NCBI RefSeq assembly: GCF_016101585.1
Contig: NZ_JACFQG010000002.1
Span: 62,001-126,000 of the forward strand
Direction of reading: 5' to 3'
Source: Bifidobacterium polysaccharolyticum
GTDB taxonomy: Bacteria; Actinomycetota; Actinomycetes; Actinomycetales; Bifidobacteriaceae
Length of the DNA stretch: 64,000 nucleotides
The notes below the pieces were generated by a model that saw only the letters and a list, made by a program, of their open reading frames with translations, made no database searches and was not told the DNA's origin. The number at the start of each line of letters is the position of its first letter. Within the stretch, counting starts at the first letter, position 1. Shown piece by piece: positions 1-9,886 of this stretch. The position numbers were made by a program, and so were the translations under genes.

Positions 1-2153
1 CCTGGCCGTTCAGGCTTGCTGTCCCGGTAGACCCAGACCGGATAGACATTGGTCACGCCGTCGATCTCCAAACTCAGGCGGCAGCGTTGGTTGCCTTCAA
101 CGCCATCCAGAGGCAGTTCGAAGGCTCCAAGATCGGTCAGCTTGCCCACCGGACAGGTGACCTGACGGAAGACACGCTCCAGATCAACCCCCTGGCCCTG
201 CAACCGCAGCCGAAGATCACCCTGCAGCGCGCGTCGGCCGTAGTTGGCCACTTTGACCGTCCCTGAGAGCTTCTCTCGGCTGGTATAGGCATAACGGTCC
301 ATGACTGCCAGCGGCAACTGGTCGGTGAAGAAGGACCGGAAGCGTTCGGGGCGGGCGAAGGGAAAATGCTTGGGGTGCAGATGAGCATCCATCATGCCCA
401 CCAGAGCCGTGCCCTGTCCGGGAAAGTCCTGCAGACCCAGCAGCGAAAGTCCCGACATGGAAGGGGTTCGCAGGACGGACTCCACCTCCTCCCGGTAGCA
501 GATCCGCGACAGTTCGCCTGTAGCGGCCACCCATTCCAGCCAGGTGCGCTGGTCCAGGCCAGATTCACGGACCCTGTCACGGATCATTGCGTAATTCTCA
601 GGACGGGTGACCCCTGTGAACTCCTCGATCTCTCGGAAGTCCGGCAACACTTCATACTGGCCGACCTCGAATCCATAGACCGGCACCTTGCACTCTTTGC
701 GGACTGCCTGCATGGAGTCCTCGAAATTGTGTGCAGTTCCCGGATGGGCAGCGTTGGTGGATCCGCGCATGTTGGCGAAGCAGCAGCGCAGGTCGTGGCT
801 CTTGTAGGACTCTGATGTGTAGACCTCGTTGCAGTCATCACTGCCCAGCTGTCCATAGTGCGGGTTGGACGAATTGGCGTAGAGCCGGGTGTCGTCAATG
901 CTCCGGGCATCCTCGATAAGCTGAGCCATGCGCTGGTGGCCGGTCGCATCCGCAGACAGCTCGTTGCCCAGGGTGAGCATGACAAAGGAGGGATGGTTGG
1001 CCAGGAAGAGCAGCGTCTGCTCCAGTTCGGTGCGATAGTAGCGGTAACTCACATCCTCCTGGAAGGCATGATGGTAGTCCCAGTGGGAGAGCTCGGGCTG
1101 CATCATCATCCCCATCCGGTCCGCGGCGATGAAGGCTGCCTCGGGCGGGCAGTGCGAGTGGAAGCGGACTACATTCACTCCGTATGACCGGTAGGCCTCC
1201 AGAATACGAATCCAGGAGCCCACGTCCATGGGCGGGAAGCCGGTCTGCGGAAACTCAGCGCAATTGGCCTCGCCTCGCAGGAAGAAGGCCCTGCCGTTCA
1301 GAGCCAGTCTCCCCTGCTCATCGGCTGCGAAGTCACGGATGCCGAAGTCCGTACTTACCCGCGAGAGCACCTTGGATCCGTCCGGTGGCAGGAGCTCGAT
1401 TGCCATGCCATGCAGACAGCCCTGGTATTCGTCCCAGCGATCCGCATGGGCATCAAGCGGAAGATCGGGCCAGGTCAGTGTTCGCCGCCCAGGTTTCAGG
1501 TCTGCAGCGACCTCCAGAGGCTGGGCCAGTGCATCGGAAGAGAGCCTCAAGCGACCATGGAATCCTTGGCGCGAATCCACATCAGCCTCTACGGTCAGCG
1601 CATCGCCATGGGGGTAAGCACGAATGCTATCTACAAAAGTGTCCTCCTCCACACGCAGACCAATGTTTCCGAGAAGCCCGTTCCAGTTGGTCTGGGTGTG
1701 GTCAGTGGCGGTCGAGGAATCCACAATGGCGTCGTGAGGCATGCCCTGATAGGCGTTGTCGGAATCCACCTGCAGCAGGTCATTGCCCGTCAGCAGTCCG
1801 GTCAGCTCGAAGACATGCGGCGTATTCAAGGTCTGAGGACGATAGGGCTCGACCAGGCGTTCTCCCACCCTGACCTCCAGGCGGCGAGCGCGCTCTACCT
1901 CGAAGAAGACCCTCCGCCCCGGCTGCGGGGCCCATCGAATCTGTCGGGACAGCCTGACCGTCCCTTCAAAAGTGTGCCGCCTGGTCAGCCGAGAGCCGAT
2001 GGGGCCGGGTTTGCCGCTGCCATAGTCAGCAGACAGCTCCTGATCATCGTGTCCGAGTCCGTTGGTGTCCAGCGTGCCCGGCAACAGGACGGTTCCCTGC
2101 AGCTCAGATGGGGACTGAACCTGCCAGGCTCCAGTCAATGCAACCTTGATCAT
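1..2153 (-). CDS. Glycoside hydrolase family 2 protein (3' end beyond window)
   Basis: Retaining glycosidase of the GH2 clan; substrate not predictable from the sequence (beta-galactosidase, beta-glucuronidase or an arabinoside/xyloside enzyme are all possible). The 717 codons in the window read without a break: an N-terminal sugar-binding sandwich (about 1-160), an immunoglobulin-like domain (about 165-270), then the TIM barrel. The barrel holds the motif RFHSHCP near 330, the general acid/base in TLGNE (E398) and a probable nucleophile in GFEVGQY (E496). There is no signal peptide, so it is probably cytoplasmic and acts on imported oligosaccharides. The ATG at 2153 overlaps the stop of the upstream gene in an ATGA, which points to translational coupling with the DUF5107-TPR protein. 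The C-terminus lies off the left edge. Confidence 0.85.
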   Translation of the reverse strand, partial: MIKVALTGAWQVQSPSELQGTVLLPGTLDTNGLGHDDQELSADYGSGKPGPIGSRLTRRHTFEGTVRLSRQIRWAPQPGRRVFFEVERARRLEVRVGERLVEPYRPQTLNTPHVFELTGLLTGNDLLQVDSDNAYQGMPHDAIVDSSTATDHTQTNWNGLLGNIGLRVEEDTFVDSIRAYPHGDALTVEADVDSRQGFHGRLRLSSDALAQPLEVAADLKPGRRTLTWPDLPLDAHADRWDEYQGCLHGMAIELLPPDGSKVLSRVSTDFGIRDFAADEQGRLALNGRAFFLRGEANCAEFPQTGFPPMDVGSWIRILEAYRSYGVNVVRFHSHCPPEAAFIAADRMGMMMQPELSHWDYHHAFQEDVSYRYYRTELEQTLLFLANHPSFVMLTLGNELSADATGHQRMAQLIEDARSIDDTRLYANSSNPHYGQLGSDDCNEVYTSESYKSHDLRCCFANMRGSTNAAHPGTAHNFEDSMQAVRKECKVPVYGFEVGQYEVLPDFREIEEFTGVTRPENYAMIRDRVRESGLDQRTWLEWVAATGELSRICYREEVESVLRTPSMSGLSLLGLQDFPGQGTALVGMMDAHLHPKHFPFARPERFRSFFTDQLPLAVMDRYAYTSREKLSGTVKVANYGRRALQGDLRLRLQGQGVDLERVFRQVTCPVGKLTDLGAFELPLDGVEGNQRCRLSLEIDGVTNVYPVWVYRDSKPERP

Positions 2154-5100
2154 GCTTTCCTCCCGGTGAGAATTGCCCTGTGGTCCAATTCATCAGTGAA
2201 CATCCCGGCCTGAATATGGCCGGCATCCAGTTCCAGCACCTGCTTCAGGCACTCCCGAGCCTGGTCGATCTGCCCTATGCCGATGCGTGCCAGTGCCATC
2301 AGGTAGAGGCAATGAACCCGGTTCATACGGGTATAGTCCGCATCAAAGGTCAGGAAGTCGGGAAGGGAGACTGCGAAGTAGTCCTTCTCCACATGGTCGT
2401 CCAAATGCTGCTCGCCAAAGTCCAGCAGCCGGTAGTAGCAGGCGTTGGCCGGACCCTGCTCGCCAAGAGCCTGGTGGGCCAGCCCCTGGAAAAGGACCAT
2501 CTCAGCAGGCTGGTCGTTGTAGTAGAGCGACTCCCCCACCTGCCCGGAGCCCAGGCAGGCCAGACGGAACTCCTGAACCGCTGCATCCTTGTCTCCTGCT
2601 GCTCGTCTGACTATCCCCAGATAGTAGTGAAGATCGTTGTCCTTCTGACCTTCCAGTTTGCCTTCGCCCAGGTTCTCCGGATAGGTCATGGCTCGCTCCA
2701 GCAGGTCCGCAGCACGGTCCCAGTCCTGGACCGCCATGGCATCCTTGGCCATCAGGGTCAGGGATATCCGGTATTGGGCGGTAATCTTGCCCTCGCCGCC
2801 CTCCCAGGGGTGGAAGCGCCGGCTGCTCATGAGCTGATAGGCCCGTTCGTAGCCGCCGGTCTGGTTGAGCAGGCTCAGGTATTCGATATACAGATCGTCC
2901 CTGCGGGCCACAACCTCTGGATGCTTTGCAAATTCCGTCAGCCGACGGGCAAAGCTCCAGCCCATCAGCCTATGAAGCTGATCCCGCTCCAGAAAGACCC
3001 GGGCGTCTTCGGGATCCAACCGGTAGGCGGTCTCGATTTCCCGGTCGGCGGCCTGCCAATCGTGTCGCTTGTTGTCATAGGCGATGGCCAAGTTGCGGTG
3101 AACAGTGGCGAAGTCGGGATCCAGCTGCCGGGAATGCTCCCAAAGCTCGATGGCCCGGTCTGTCAGAGACTTGTCGTAGTAGAGACAGCCCAGATAATAG
3201 GCTGCTTTGGGACCATCAACCGTGTCCATGGCCATCTGCAGCGGCGCGATATCATCCAGGGAATTGGGGAAACAGTAGTCCGAAGGCGCGGCCTCGGCGG
3301 CTTGGAAGGCTTCAAGAGCCTGATCCTTCCTCCCAAGCAGGTGCAGATACCAGCCTTGATAGTACCGGACCATGGGCTGATGCTGATCGGCCTGGCCCAG
3401 CAGCTGCAGCGCCTCCTCATAGGCGCCGAATGCCGCGTAGCCACGGGCCGCTCGCAGGAGGTTGAGGTAATCCCCGCGCATCAGTTTGAACAGCTCGTCC
3501 GGATCGCCGCCTGCCAAGACTCGCTCGTATCCGGATACGAAGTCGAACCGATCCAGGGCCAGGTTCTCGCGCACCACTTGGTCCGCCTGATCCTGCCTGC
3601 CCAGCCGACGCAGCAGATAGGCCTTGAGCCCGCGAGCCCGAATATTGTCGGTGTTGCGGGTCAAAGAGCGCTGGACGAAGTCCAATGCCTGCTCCAACTG
3701 GCCGCGACATGCAGCGATGCAGGACAGGCAGAAGAAGGCCCCTTCCTTTTGGGCATCGTCCCAGGTGGCCTTGTAAAAGGCATCATAGGCCTCATCCGTT
3801 CGTCCTTGATAGCTCAAGGCAAGACCCAAATTGTAATGGGCCTCGGAATCATAAGGCTGATTATTGCGCCAGGTCAGCCGCCTGATGGCTGTGCGGAAGT
3901 GCTGCTCGGCTCCGGCGAAGTCGCCGCGTCGAAGCAGAAGTCGACCATAGGCGTTGTTGATGCGTGCATCGCCCGGGTCACGCTTGAGCCCCTCCAGGTA
4001 GTAAGGATCAGGCCTGTAGGTGGCATGGCGGTACTGTTCCAGGTGCAGTCCGGTCAGCAGCAGCTCCTCGTTGGTGGCGATACGTTCCGGCTGATCGGCG
4101 GCCTGCGCCGGCTCGGGAATCTTGCCTCCGGCGGGTGGCTGCGGACGATAGCTGACCAGGAGCCGTCCTTGAGCGTCCTCCACCCGGGCTGTCAATGAAG
4201 TAGCCGGACGATCGCCTGTCTCGAATTCGGCCCTGACCTGATTGTCAGGGCCAAGGGTGCCCTGCCACTGGTAAAGGATGGATCCGTCATCGGCAGCGAC
4301 CTGGGCGCGCGCATCCTTTTGAACCCGTGTGGTGTAGACGGTGACACGCCCTTGCCCGGCCCTCAGCCCCTGGGCCTCGATACCCTCATGCTCGCCGGCA
4401 GCTCCGAAGGTCTGCTCGGGGCCGACTTCCAGGTTCAGGGCCGCATCCACGCTGGCGTTCTTGACCAGCCCAACCTGTTTGTAGGGCATGAAGTACTGGG
4501 TGAAGGTCTTGCCCTCGTATGGCTTGAGCCAGGTGAAGTCGGGCTGGTTGTCGGTGAAGACCCCGGTCATCAGCTCCACGTAGGGGCCATCAGCATCGGT
4601 CAGATTCCGATCCCAGGCGTGGCCGAAGTCCCCGCAGCCCCAGGTCCACTGCTTTTTGCCCGGCGAGATGTGATGGTCAGCCACATGCAGAATGCCCGCC
4701 TGCCGCGAGAAATCGTAGCCGCCAACGAAGTCATAGTCAGAATGCGCCGCCATATATGAGGTCGGTACCGGCACATTCTTGTAACGGCTGATGTCCACTC
4801 CTTGGGAGTAGTCGTGCTTGTAGTAGGTTCCCGTGGCGATCGGATAGCGGGAGACGTCGCGTTTGCCGTGGTCCATGACTGCAGTCACATCGGGTGGCAT
4901 GACGGTCCTGGTGTGCTCGTTGACCGCCACGGCCGGGTTGGCCCACCAGAGGAAGGATTGGGGCAGGGGCGTGCCGTTGTAGAGCCGGGCCGAGATTTCA
5001 ATGACGCTGACCCCGGGATGCAGGGCGATGGTGGTGGTGACCTGGGTGCCGTAGATGCGGTCGGTATCGTGGCAGACCACCGCCTTGCCCCCGTCCGGCA

Positions 5101-5515
5101 GATCCTTCAGCGTACAGTCCACCGGAAGGAAGGTACTGGGCCGGTGGTGCTGCGGCCAGTTGAACTCGATGCCCCCGGAGATCCAAGGGCCCGTCAGGCC
5201 TACCAAAGCAGGCTTGATGACCCGATTGCGGTAGACGAAGTCATAGTCGTTGGTCTTGTCCCGAGCATACTGAATGCGTCCGCCCAGCTCAGGCAGGACG
5301 GTCACCTCCAGGTATTCATTCTCCAGGATGACCGCCTTGTAGTCCTGATCCTTGCATTCATCCGAGATGGTCTCGATGACCGGGTAAGGATAGACCCGTC
5401 CCGAAGAGCCCTGATAGACTCGATTTTCGATAAATTGCGGATTCTTGTCCGGTTTTCCGATCCCGTAGGTGGGAATCGTAAGCTTTTCGACCTTTACTGT
5501 GACGCCCATTGTCAT
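2150..5515 (-). CDS. DUF5107 and tetratricopeptide-repeat protein
   Basis: A 1121-residue protein with no signal peptide. Residues about 10-330 match the DUF5107 family, a beta-sandwich fold related to aldose epimerases (for example ENEYLEVTVLPELGGRI near 45-60). After a linker, residues about 480-1100 are a long run of TPR helices (repeated patterns such as YNLGLALSYQGRTDEAYDAF). The biochemical role of the family is not established. It is commonly found beside glycosidases, as here, where its TGA overlaps the ATG of the GH2 gene by 4 bp. I infer carbohydrate recognition or an accessory role for the GH2 enzyme. Two in-frame ATGs (5515 and 5509) both lie downstream of AAGGGG; the second has the better spacing, so the start is uncertain by two codons. 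Confidence 0.85.
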   Translation of the reverse strand: MTMGVTVKVEKLTIPTYGIGKPDKNPQFIENRVYQGSSGRVYPYPVIETISDECKDQDYKAVILENEYLEVTVLPELGGRIQYARDKTNDYDFVYRNRVIKPALVGLTGPWISGGIEFNWPQHHRPSTFLPVDCTLKDLPDGGKAVVCHDTDRIYGTQVTTTIALHPGVSVIEISARLYNGTPLPQSFLWWANPAVAVNEHTRTVMPPDVTAVMDHGKRDVSRYPIATGTYYKHDYSQGVDISRYKNVPVPTSYMAAHSDYDFVGGYDFSRQAGILHVADHHISPGKKQWTWGCGDFGHAWDRNLTDADGPYVELMTGVFTDNQPDFTWLKPYEGKTFTQYFMPYKQVGLVKNASVDAALNLEVGPEQTFGAAGEHEGIEAQGLRAGQGRVTVYTTRVQKDARAQVAADDGSILYQWQGTLGPDNQVRAEFETGDRPATSLTARVEDAQGRLLVSYRPQPPAGGKIPEPAQAADQPERIATNEELLLTGLHLEQYRHATYRPDPYYLEGLKRDPGDARINNAYGRLLLRRGDFAGAEQHFRTAIRRLTWRNNQPYDSEAHYNLGLALSYQGRTDEAYDAFYKATWDDAQKEGAFFCLSCIAACRGQLEQALDFVQRSLTRNTDNIRARGLKAYLLRRLGRQDQADQVVRENLALDRFDFVSGYERVLAGGDPDELFKLMRGDYLNLLRAARGYAAFGAYEEALQLLGQADQHQPMVRYYQGWYLHLLGRKDQALEAFQAAEAAPSDYCFPNSLDDIAPLQMAMDTVDGPKAAYYLGCLYYDKSLTDRAIELWEHSRQLDPDFATVHRNLAIAYDNKRHDWQAADREIETAYRLDPEDARVFLERDQLHRLMGWSFARRLTEFAKHPEVVARRDDLYIEYLSLLNQTGGYERAYQLMSSRRFHPWEGGEGKITAQYRISLTLMAKDAMAVQDWDRAADLLERAMTYPENLGEGKLEGQKDNDLHYYLGIVRRAAGDKDAAVQEFRLACLGSGQVGESLYYNDQPAEMVLFQGLAHQALGEQGPANACYYRLLDFGEQHLDDHVEKDYFAVSLPDFLTFDADYTRMNRVHCLYLMALARIGIGQIDQARECLKQVLELDAGHIQAGMFTDELDHRAILTGRKA

Positions 5516-5684
5516 CAGCCCCTTGTCTGCTCAGCCAAACTGTATATATTTGCTCTCAGTCTATAGTCGGAATTGGCCTTCGGAACTGCATAAATTGTTT
5601 AAAAATATTAAAAAATTGCTACTAGGCCAGCACTTGTCGAACTCGGGACGACTGCAGAAAATGGTCGAATGCATATACAGGAAA

Positions 5685-5711
5685 GGGGTCGGCCCATCGC
5701 GGACCGACCCC
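5685..5711 (-). terminator. Rho-independent terminator after the ABC exporter operon
   Basis: Perfect 8-bp stem GGGGTCGG/CCGACCCC with an 11-nt loop, 52 bp beyond the stop of the second exporter gene. The T-run on the minus strand is short (TTTC), so the terminator may be only moderately strong. Confidence 0.65.
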
Positions 5712-5763
5712 CTACACTAACGTCGCTTATGCTGGATCATGCCTTTGGCAATCCCGGAGAGCC

Positions 5764-7776
5764 CTACTCCAGTTCCAAGGCTCCGGTGTAGAGCTGGTAG
5801 TACTCGCCATGCTTGGCTATCAGCTCATCGTGATTGCCACGCTCGATGATTCGCCCATGGTCAAGGACCATGATCACATCAGAGTTGCGAACCGTGGAGA
5901 GCCTATGGGCAATGACGAAGACCGTCCTACCGCGCATCAGCGCGTCCATGCCCTGCTGGACCACCTCCTCGGTCCTGGTGTCGATCGAGGAAGTGGCTTC
6001 GTCCAGGATCATGGCCGGAGGATCCGCCACAGCCGCCCTGGCAATGGAGATCAGCTGACGCTGACCTTGCGACAATCCGCTTCCATCCCCCTCGAGAACG
6101 GTCTGGTAGCCCTGGGGAAGCATGCGGATAAAGCTGTCAGCGTTGGTCATTTTGGCGGCTTCGATGCACTCCTGGTCAGTGGCATCCAAACGTCCGTAGC
6201 GGATGTTGTCCAGGACTGTGCCGGTGAAGAGGTTGACGTCCTGAAGGACGATGCCCAGGGAACGGCGGAGGTCAGGCTTGCGGATGTTCCTCACATCGAT
6301 CCCGTCATAGAGGATCTGCCCCTGTTGGATGTCGTAGAAGCGGTTGATCAGGTTGGTGATCGTGGTCTTGCCAGCACCAGTGGCCCCGACCAGAGCAACC
6401 TTCTGTCCAGGCTTAGCGAACCAGGTGATGTCGTGCAGGACAGGCTTGCTCGGGTCATACCCGAAGCTGACGTCGGTGAATCGCACATCCCCTTGCAAGA
6501 GGGTGTATCGCCCATCAGGAGAGGTGATTGCCTGATCCTTGGCCTTCAGGGCCACATCTCGGGCATCGCCGGGAAGCTTCATGGCGGCCTCCAGCGAGCG
6601 CCTGCCATCGTCATCTGCCTCACGCTTCCAAGCCCAGTGCCCTGTTTCGTGGTCGACGGGGGTCATGGTCCGGCCGTCCGAGGCCAGCTCGACGCTGACC
6701 AATCTGACCGTACCCTGGTCTGATTCAACAGGCTGGTCCATCAGGTCGAAGATCCGCGAGGCTCCGGCCAAGGCCATCATGACCATGTTGAACTGCATGG
6801 AGACCTGGCCGATGGGGTTTACGAAGGAGCGGGATAGGGTCAGAAGGGAGACGATGGTTCCCAGGGTCAGCGGCCCTGCCCCGGTCAGTCCTACGTTGCC
6901 CATGCCCGCGATGCCGGCCAGCCCGCCTACGATTGCCAGAATGACATAGAGCAGGTAGCCCATGTTGCCCACGACCGGCATGGTGACATTGCCGTAGGTG
7001 TTGGCTTGGGCCGAGGCCTGGAAGAGCTCCTCATTCCGCGCTTCGAAGACCTTGGCGGTGGCATTCTCGTGGTTGAAGACCTTGATGACCTTCTGCCCGT
7101 TGACGGCCTCTTCAACGAAGGCGTTCACCTGGCCCAGATAGCGCTGCTGGTGAACGAAGTACCGGCCGCTTCGGGTGACCAGAACCCGGACCACCACAAT
7201 CAGGACCGCCGCAAAGACCAGGGTCAGGACGGTGAAGGGAATGGAGAGCCAGAGCATGGAGATCAGGGCTGCCAGGGCGGACAAAACCGAGGAGACCATC
7301 TGCGGGAAGGACTGGGAGATGGCCTGGCGGAGGGTATCCGTGTCGTTGGTGTAGCGGCTCATGGTGTCGCCGTGCTCATGGGTGTCGAAAAAGCCGATGG
7401 GCAGCTCCTGCTGGTGGGCGAACATCTGGTCGCGGATGGTTTTCAATGTGCCCTGTTCCACCTTGACAATCAGCCAGTTCCAGAACCAGGAGCAGAAGGT
7501 CCCTACCGCATAGAGGCAGCCCATCAGGATCAGGGTCCTCATCAGCGGTCCCCAGTCAGGGTTGGCGGCCCCGACCAGCGGCAGGATGTAGTGATCGATC
7601 AGTGGCTGAAGGAAGAAGGCCGATGCGGCTTGGGCCCCGGCGCTGACAATGATGCAGACTACGATCACCACCAGCTGCCAGCGGTAGGCCAGCAAGTAGC
7701 TGAAGATGCGACGGGTCGTCCCCGGCGCGGCCTTGTCCAAGCGGGGCTTGCGGTCCTTGAATGATCCGTCACTCAT
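5764..7776 (-). CDS. ABC multidrug-type exporter, half-transporter with canonical Walker B
   Basis: Membrane-spanning half plus ATPase half of a type-IV ABC exporter, 670 residues from the chosen start. It has six TM helices in the first ~330 residues, then an unusual ~90-residue linker rich in charged residues before the NBD, with Walker A GATGAGKTT. The signature is LSQGQ, a departure from LSGGQ, while Walker B keeps the catalytic glutamate (MILDEATS). I chose ATG 7776 because GAGGA lies just upstream and because the longer frame to 7899 would run deep into the preceding gene. It overlaps the upstream ABC gene by 8 bp, so the two are co-expressed and probably form a heterodimer. The substrate could be drugs, lipids or peptides. 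Confidence 0.9.
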   Translation of the reverse strand: MSDGSFKDRKPRLDKAAPGTTRRIFSYLLAYRWQLVVIVVCIIVSAGAQAASAFFLQPLIDHYILPLVGAANPDWGPLMRTLILMGCLYAVGTFCSWFWNWLIVKVEQGTLKTIRDQMFAHQQELPIGFFDTHEHGDTMSRYTNDTDTLRQAISQSFPQMVSSVLSALAALISMLWLSIPFTVLTLVFAAVLIVVVRVLVTRSGRYFVHQQRYLGQVNAFVEEAVNGQKVIKVFNHENATAKVFEARNEELFQASAQANTYGNVTMPVVGNMGYLLYVILAIVGGLAGIAGMGNVGLTGAGPLTLGTIVSLLTLSRSFVNPIGQVSMQFNMVMMALAGASRIFDLMDQPVESDQGTVRLVSVELASDGRTMTPVDHETGHWAWKREADDDGRRSLEAAMKLPGDARDVALKAKDQAITSPDGRYTLLQGDVRFTDVSFGYDPSKPVLHDITWFAKPGQKVALVGATGAGKTTITNLINRFYDIQQGQILYDGIDVRNIRKPDLRRSLGIVLQDVNLFTGTVLDNIRYGRLDATDQECIEAAKMTNADSFIRMLPQGYQTVLEGDGSGLSQGQRQLISIARAAVADPPAMILDEATSSIDTRTEEVVQQGMDALMRGRTVFVIAHRLSTVRNSDVIMVLDHGRIIERGNHDELIAKHGEYYQLYTGALELE

Positions 7777-9595
7777 GGTCCTTGTCCTCCTCGCTCTGGT
7801 TCCTGGTCTGTGATTCGTAGATGGATCGGTACTCCTGACATGTTCGCAGAAGCTCCTGGTGGGTGCCCTTGTCGAGAATCCTGCCCTCTTCCAGGACAAC
7901 GATCATGTCAGCGTCCTCCACAGAGGCCAGACGCTGGGAGATGATGATCTTGGTGGTATCGGGAATCTCCTGGCTGAAGGCCCGGCGGATCAGCTGGTCG
8001 GTCTTGGTGTCCACGGCGCTGGTTGAGTCATCCAGAATCAGGATGTCAGGTTTCTTCAGAAGGGCACGTGCTATGCACAGACGCTGTCGCTGACCACCAG
8101 AGAGGTTGGTGCCGCCCTCATCCAGGTAGGTCTGATACCCATCGGGAAACTCCCGCACGAAACCGTCAGCCTGGGCCAGAGTGCAGGCGCGCACCAGATC
8201 TTCGTCCGAAGCATCAGGATTGCCCCAGCGCAGGTTCTCGGCGATGGTCCCGGTGAAGAGGACATTCTTCTGAAGCACCATGGCCACCTGGTCGCGCAGG
8301 ACGGTCAGGTCGTACTGGCGCACATCCACCCCGCCCACCTGAAGGGACCCTTCGGTCACGTCGTAGAGACGGGGTATGAGCTGGACCAGGCTGGATTTGG
8401 AGGAGCCGGTCCCGCCCACGATGCCCAGGGTCGATCCCGAGGGAACGTCCAGATTGATATGGCTCAGAACGGGACGTTCGGACCGATCCGAGTAGCGGAA
8501 GGTCACATCCTGGAAGCTTATGGAGCCGTCGGCCACCTTCATAACCGGTTTGGCGGGATCATGCACGGTGCTGACCTCGTCCAACACCTGGCAAATGCGC
8601 TCCGCCGAGGCCTGGGAGATGACGACCATGACCACGATCATGGAGACCATGTTCATGGCCATCATGATCTGGATGGCATAGGTGACCAAGGCAGTCAGAT
8701 CGCCCGTGGTCAGCCCCAGGGCCGCATTGTTCCCGGATGCCACGATCTGGGAGGCTCCCATCCAGGATATGACCAGCAGAGAGGCGTAGATGCAGAAGTT
8801 CAACAGCGCCGGGTTCAGGCTCATGATTCTCTCGGCCTTGCAGAAGGCCCGGTAGATGGCCAGAGAAATACCGTTGAATTTGCGCTCCTCGTAGTCCTCC
8901 CGGTTGTAGGACTTGACCACTCTGATGCCCTGAAGATTCTCGTCCACCACATTGTTGAGGTGGTCGTAGGTGTGGAAGACCCGCTCAAAGATAGGGTGCA
9001 CCAGCAGGGACAGACCGATCAGCCCGAAGCCCAGGATGGGGATGGCGATCAGGAAGACCAAGGATATGGGCCTGGAGATCTTATAAGAAAAGAGCCAGGC
9101 GACGATAACCATGATCGGCGCCCTGACCCCGACCCTGATGACCATCTGATAGGCGTTCTGCAAATTGGTCACATCGGTGGTCAATCTGGTGATGATGGAA
9201 CCGGTGGAGAAGCGGTCGATGTTGGTGAAACTGAAGGACTGCACCTTGGCGAAGAGGTCGCTGCGGACATTCTTGGCCAGGCCGGAAGAGGCGATGGCCG
9301 CATACCGCCCGGACATGAACCCGGAGAAGAGGGAGACGGCCGAGCAGGCCAGCAATATCAACCCGAATTTGAAGATGGCCGGCATGGACCTCCCCGAGAC
9401 TCCTTGGTCGATCAGGGAGGCCATGATGGTCGGAATCACAATTTCAAGGACGCTCTCCAGAAAGACGAAGGCTGGAGCTAGAAAACTGGCCTTCCGGTAT
9501 TCGCGCAGTGAGCGCAGAATGGTTCGGATGGTGTGCTTCGGACGCGCTGGTTCCTGTTTATCCGATCTGACCACGGATGCCGTAGACCCCTTCAA
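7769..9595 (-). CDS. ABC multidrug-type exporter, half-transporter with degenerate Walker B
   Basis: First gene of the exporter pair, 608 residues: a TM domain (about 35-330) and an NBD with Walker A GGTGSSKSS (394-402) and canonical LSGGQ (498-502). Walker B reads ILILDD, with Asp523 where the catalytic glutamate normally sits. Paired with the LSQGQ signature of the partner subunit, this is the arrangement of heterodimeric exporters such as TM287/288 or LmrCD, in which only one of the two ATP sites hydrolyses efficiently. Translation appears to start at a TTG (9595) with GAAGAGG five bases upstream; no ATG is well placed nearby. Confidence 0.9.
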   Translation of the reverse strand: MKGSTASVVRSDKQEPARPKHTIRTILRSLREYRKASFLAPAFVFLESVLEIVIPTIMASLIDQGVSGRSMPAIFKFGLILLACSAVSLFSGFMSGRYAAIASSGLAKNVRSDLFAKVQSFSFTNIDRFSTGSIITRLTTDVTNLQNAYQMVIRVGVRAPIMVIVAWLFSYKISRPISLVFLIAIPILGFGLIGLSLLVHPIFERVFHTYDHLNNVVDENLQGIRVVKSYNREDYEERKFNGISLAIYRAFCKAERIMSLNPALLNFCIYASLLVISWMGASQIVASGNNAALGLTTGDLTALVTYAIQIMMAMNMVSMIVVMVVISQASAERICQVLDEVSTVHDPAKPVMKVADGSISFQDVTFRYSDRSERPVLSHINLDVPSGSTLGIVGGTGSSKSSLVQLIPRLYDVTEGSLQVGGVDVRQYDLTVLRDQVAMVLQKNVLFTGTIAENLRWGNPDASDEDLVRACTLAQADGFVREFPDGYQTYLDEGGTNLSGGQRQRLCIARALLKKPDILILDDSTSAVDTKTDQLIRRAFSQEIPDTTKIIISQRLASVEDADMIVVLEEGRILDKGTHQELLRTCQEYRSIYESQTRNQSEEDKDHE

Positions 9596-9741
9596 GTGGA
9601 CCTCTTCTGTTTCTATTGATTTCTCTATCTTTTACGGCCAATCACCGACATGCAATACCCCCGGAAGAGGGTCTGAATGCAACTAGGCTATCATCCTCTC
9701 CGCCAGAGTTGGGCGGACGCGCGGGGATTTCCGCCCACCAC

Positions 9742-9781
9742 AAAAAGAAGCTGTCAAGCCCCCTGGGGCCATGCAGCTTCT
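9742..9781 (-). terminator. Rho-independent terminator downstream of adk
   Basis: On the minus strand, an 8-bp stem AGAAGCTG/CAGCTTCT closes over a GC-rich inner part (GGCCCC/GGGGGC) and is followed by TTTTTG. It lies about 105 bp past the adk stop and before the ABC exporter genes, so it separates the ribosomal gene block from the exporter operon. Confidence 0.8.
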
Positions 9782-9886
9782 ATGCTTGGGTTAGTCTTAG
9801 TGGCGAGCTGTGCCAGTGTGTTCTGAACAAGGCCTTCTTACGGTTAATTCAGCTGGCGACAACCCTTTAGCCTGACAGGCTATGAA

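Noticed and set aside
2180-4198. Long open frame on the plus strand opposite the DUF5107-TPR gene
   Set aside because: Antisense shadow of a real gene in G+C-rich DNA; no conserved domain and no ribosome-binding site. The same applies to the antisense frames at 8459-9481 and 54930-56318.
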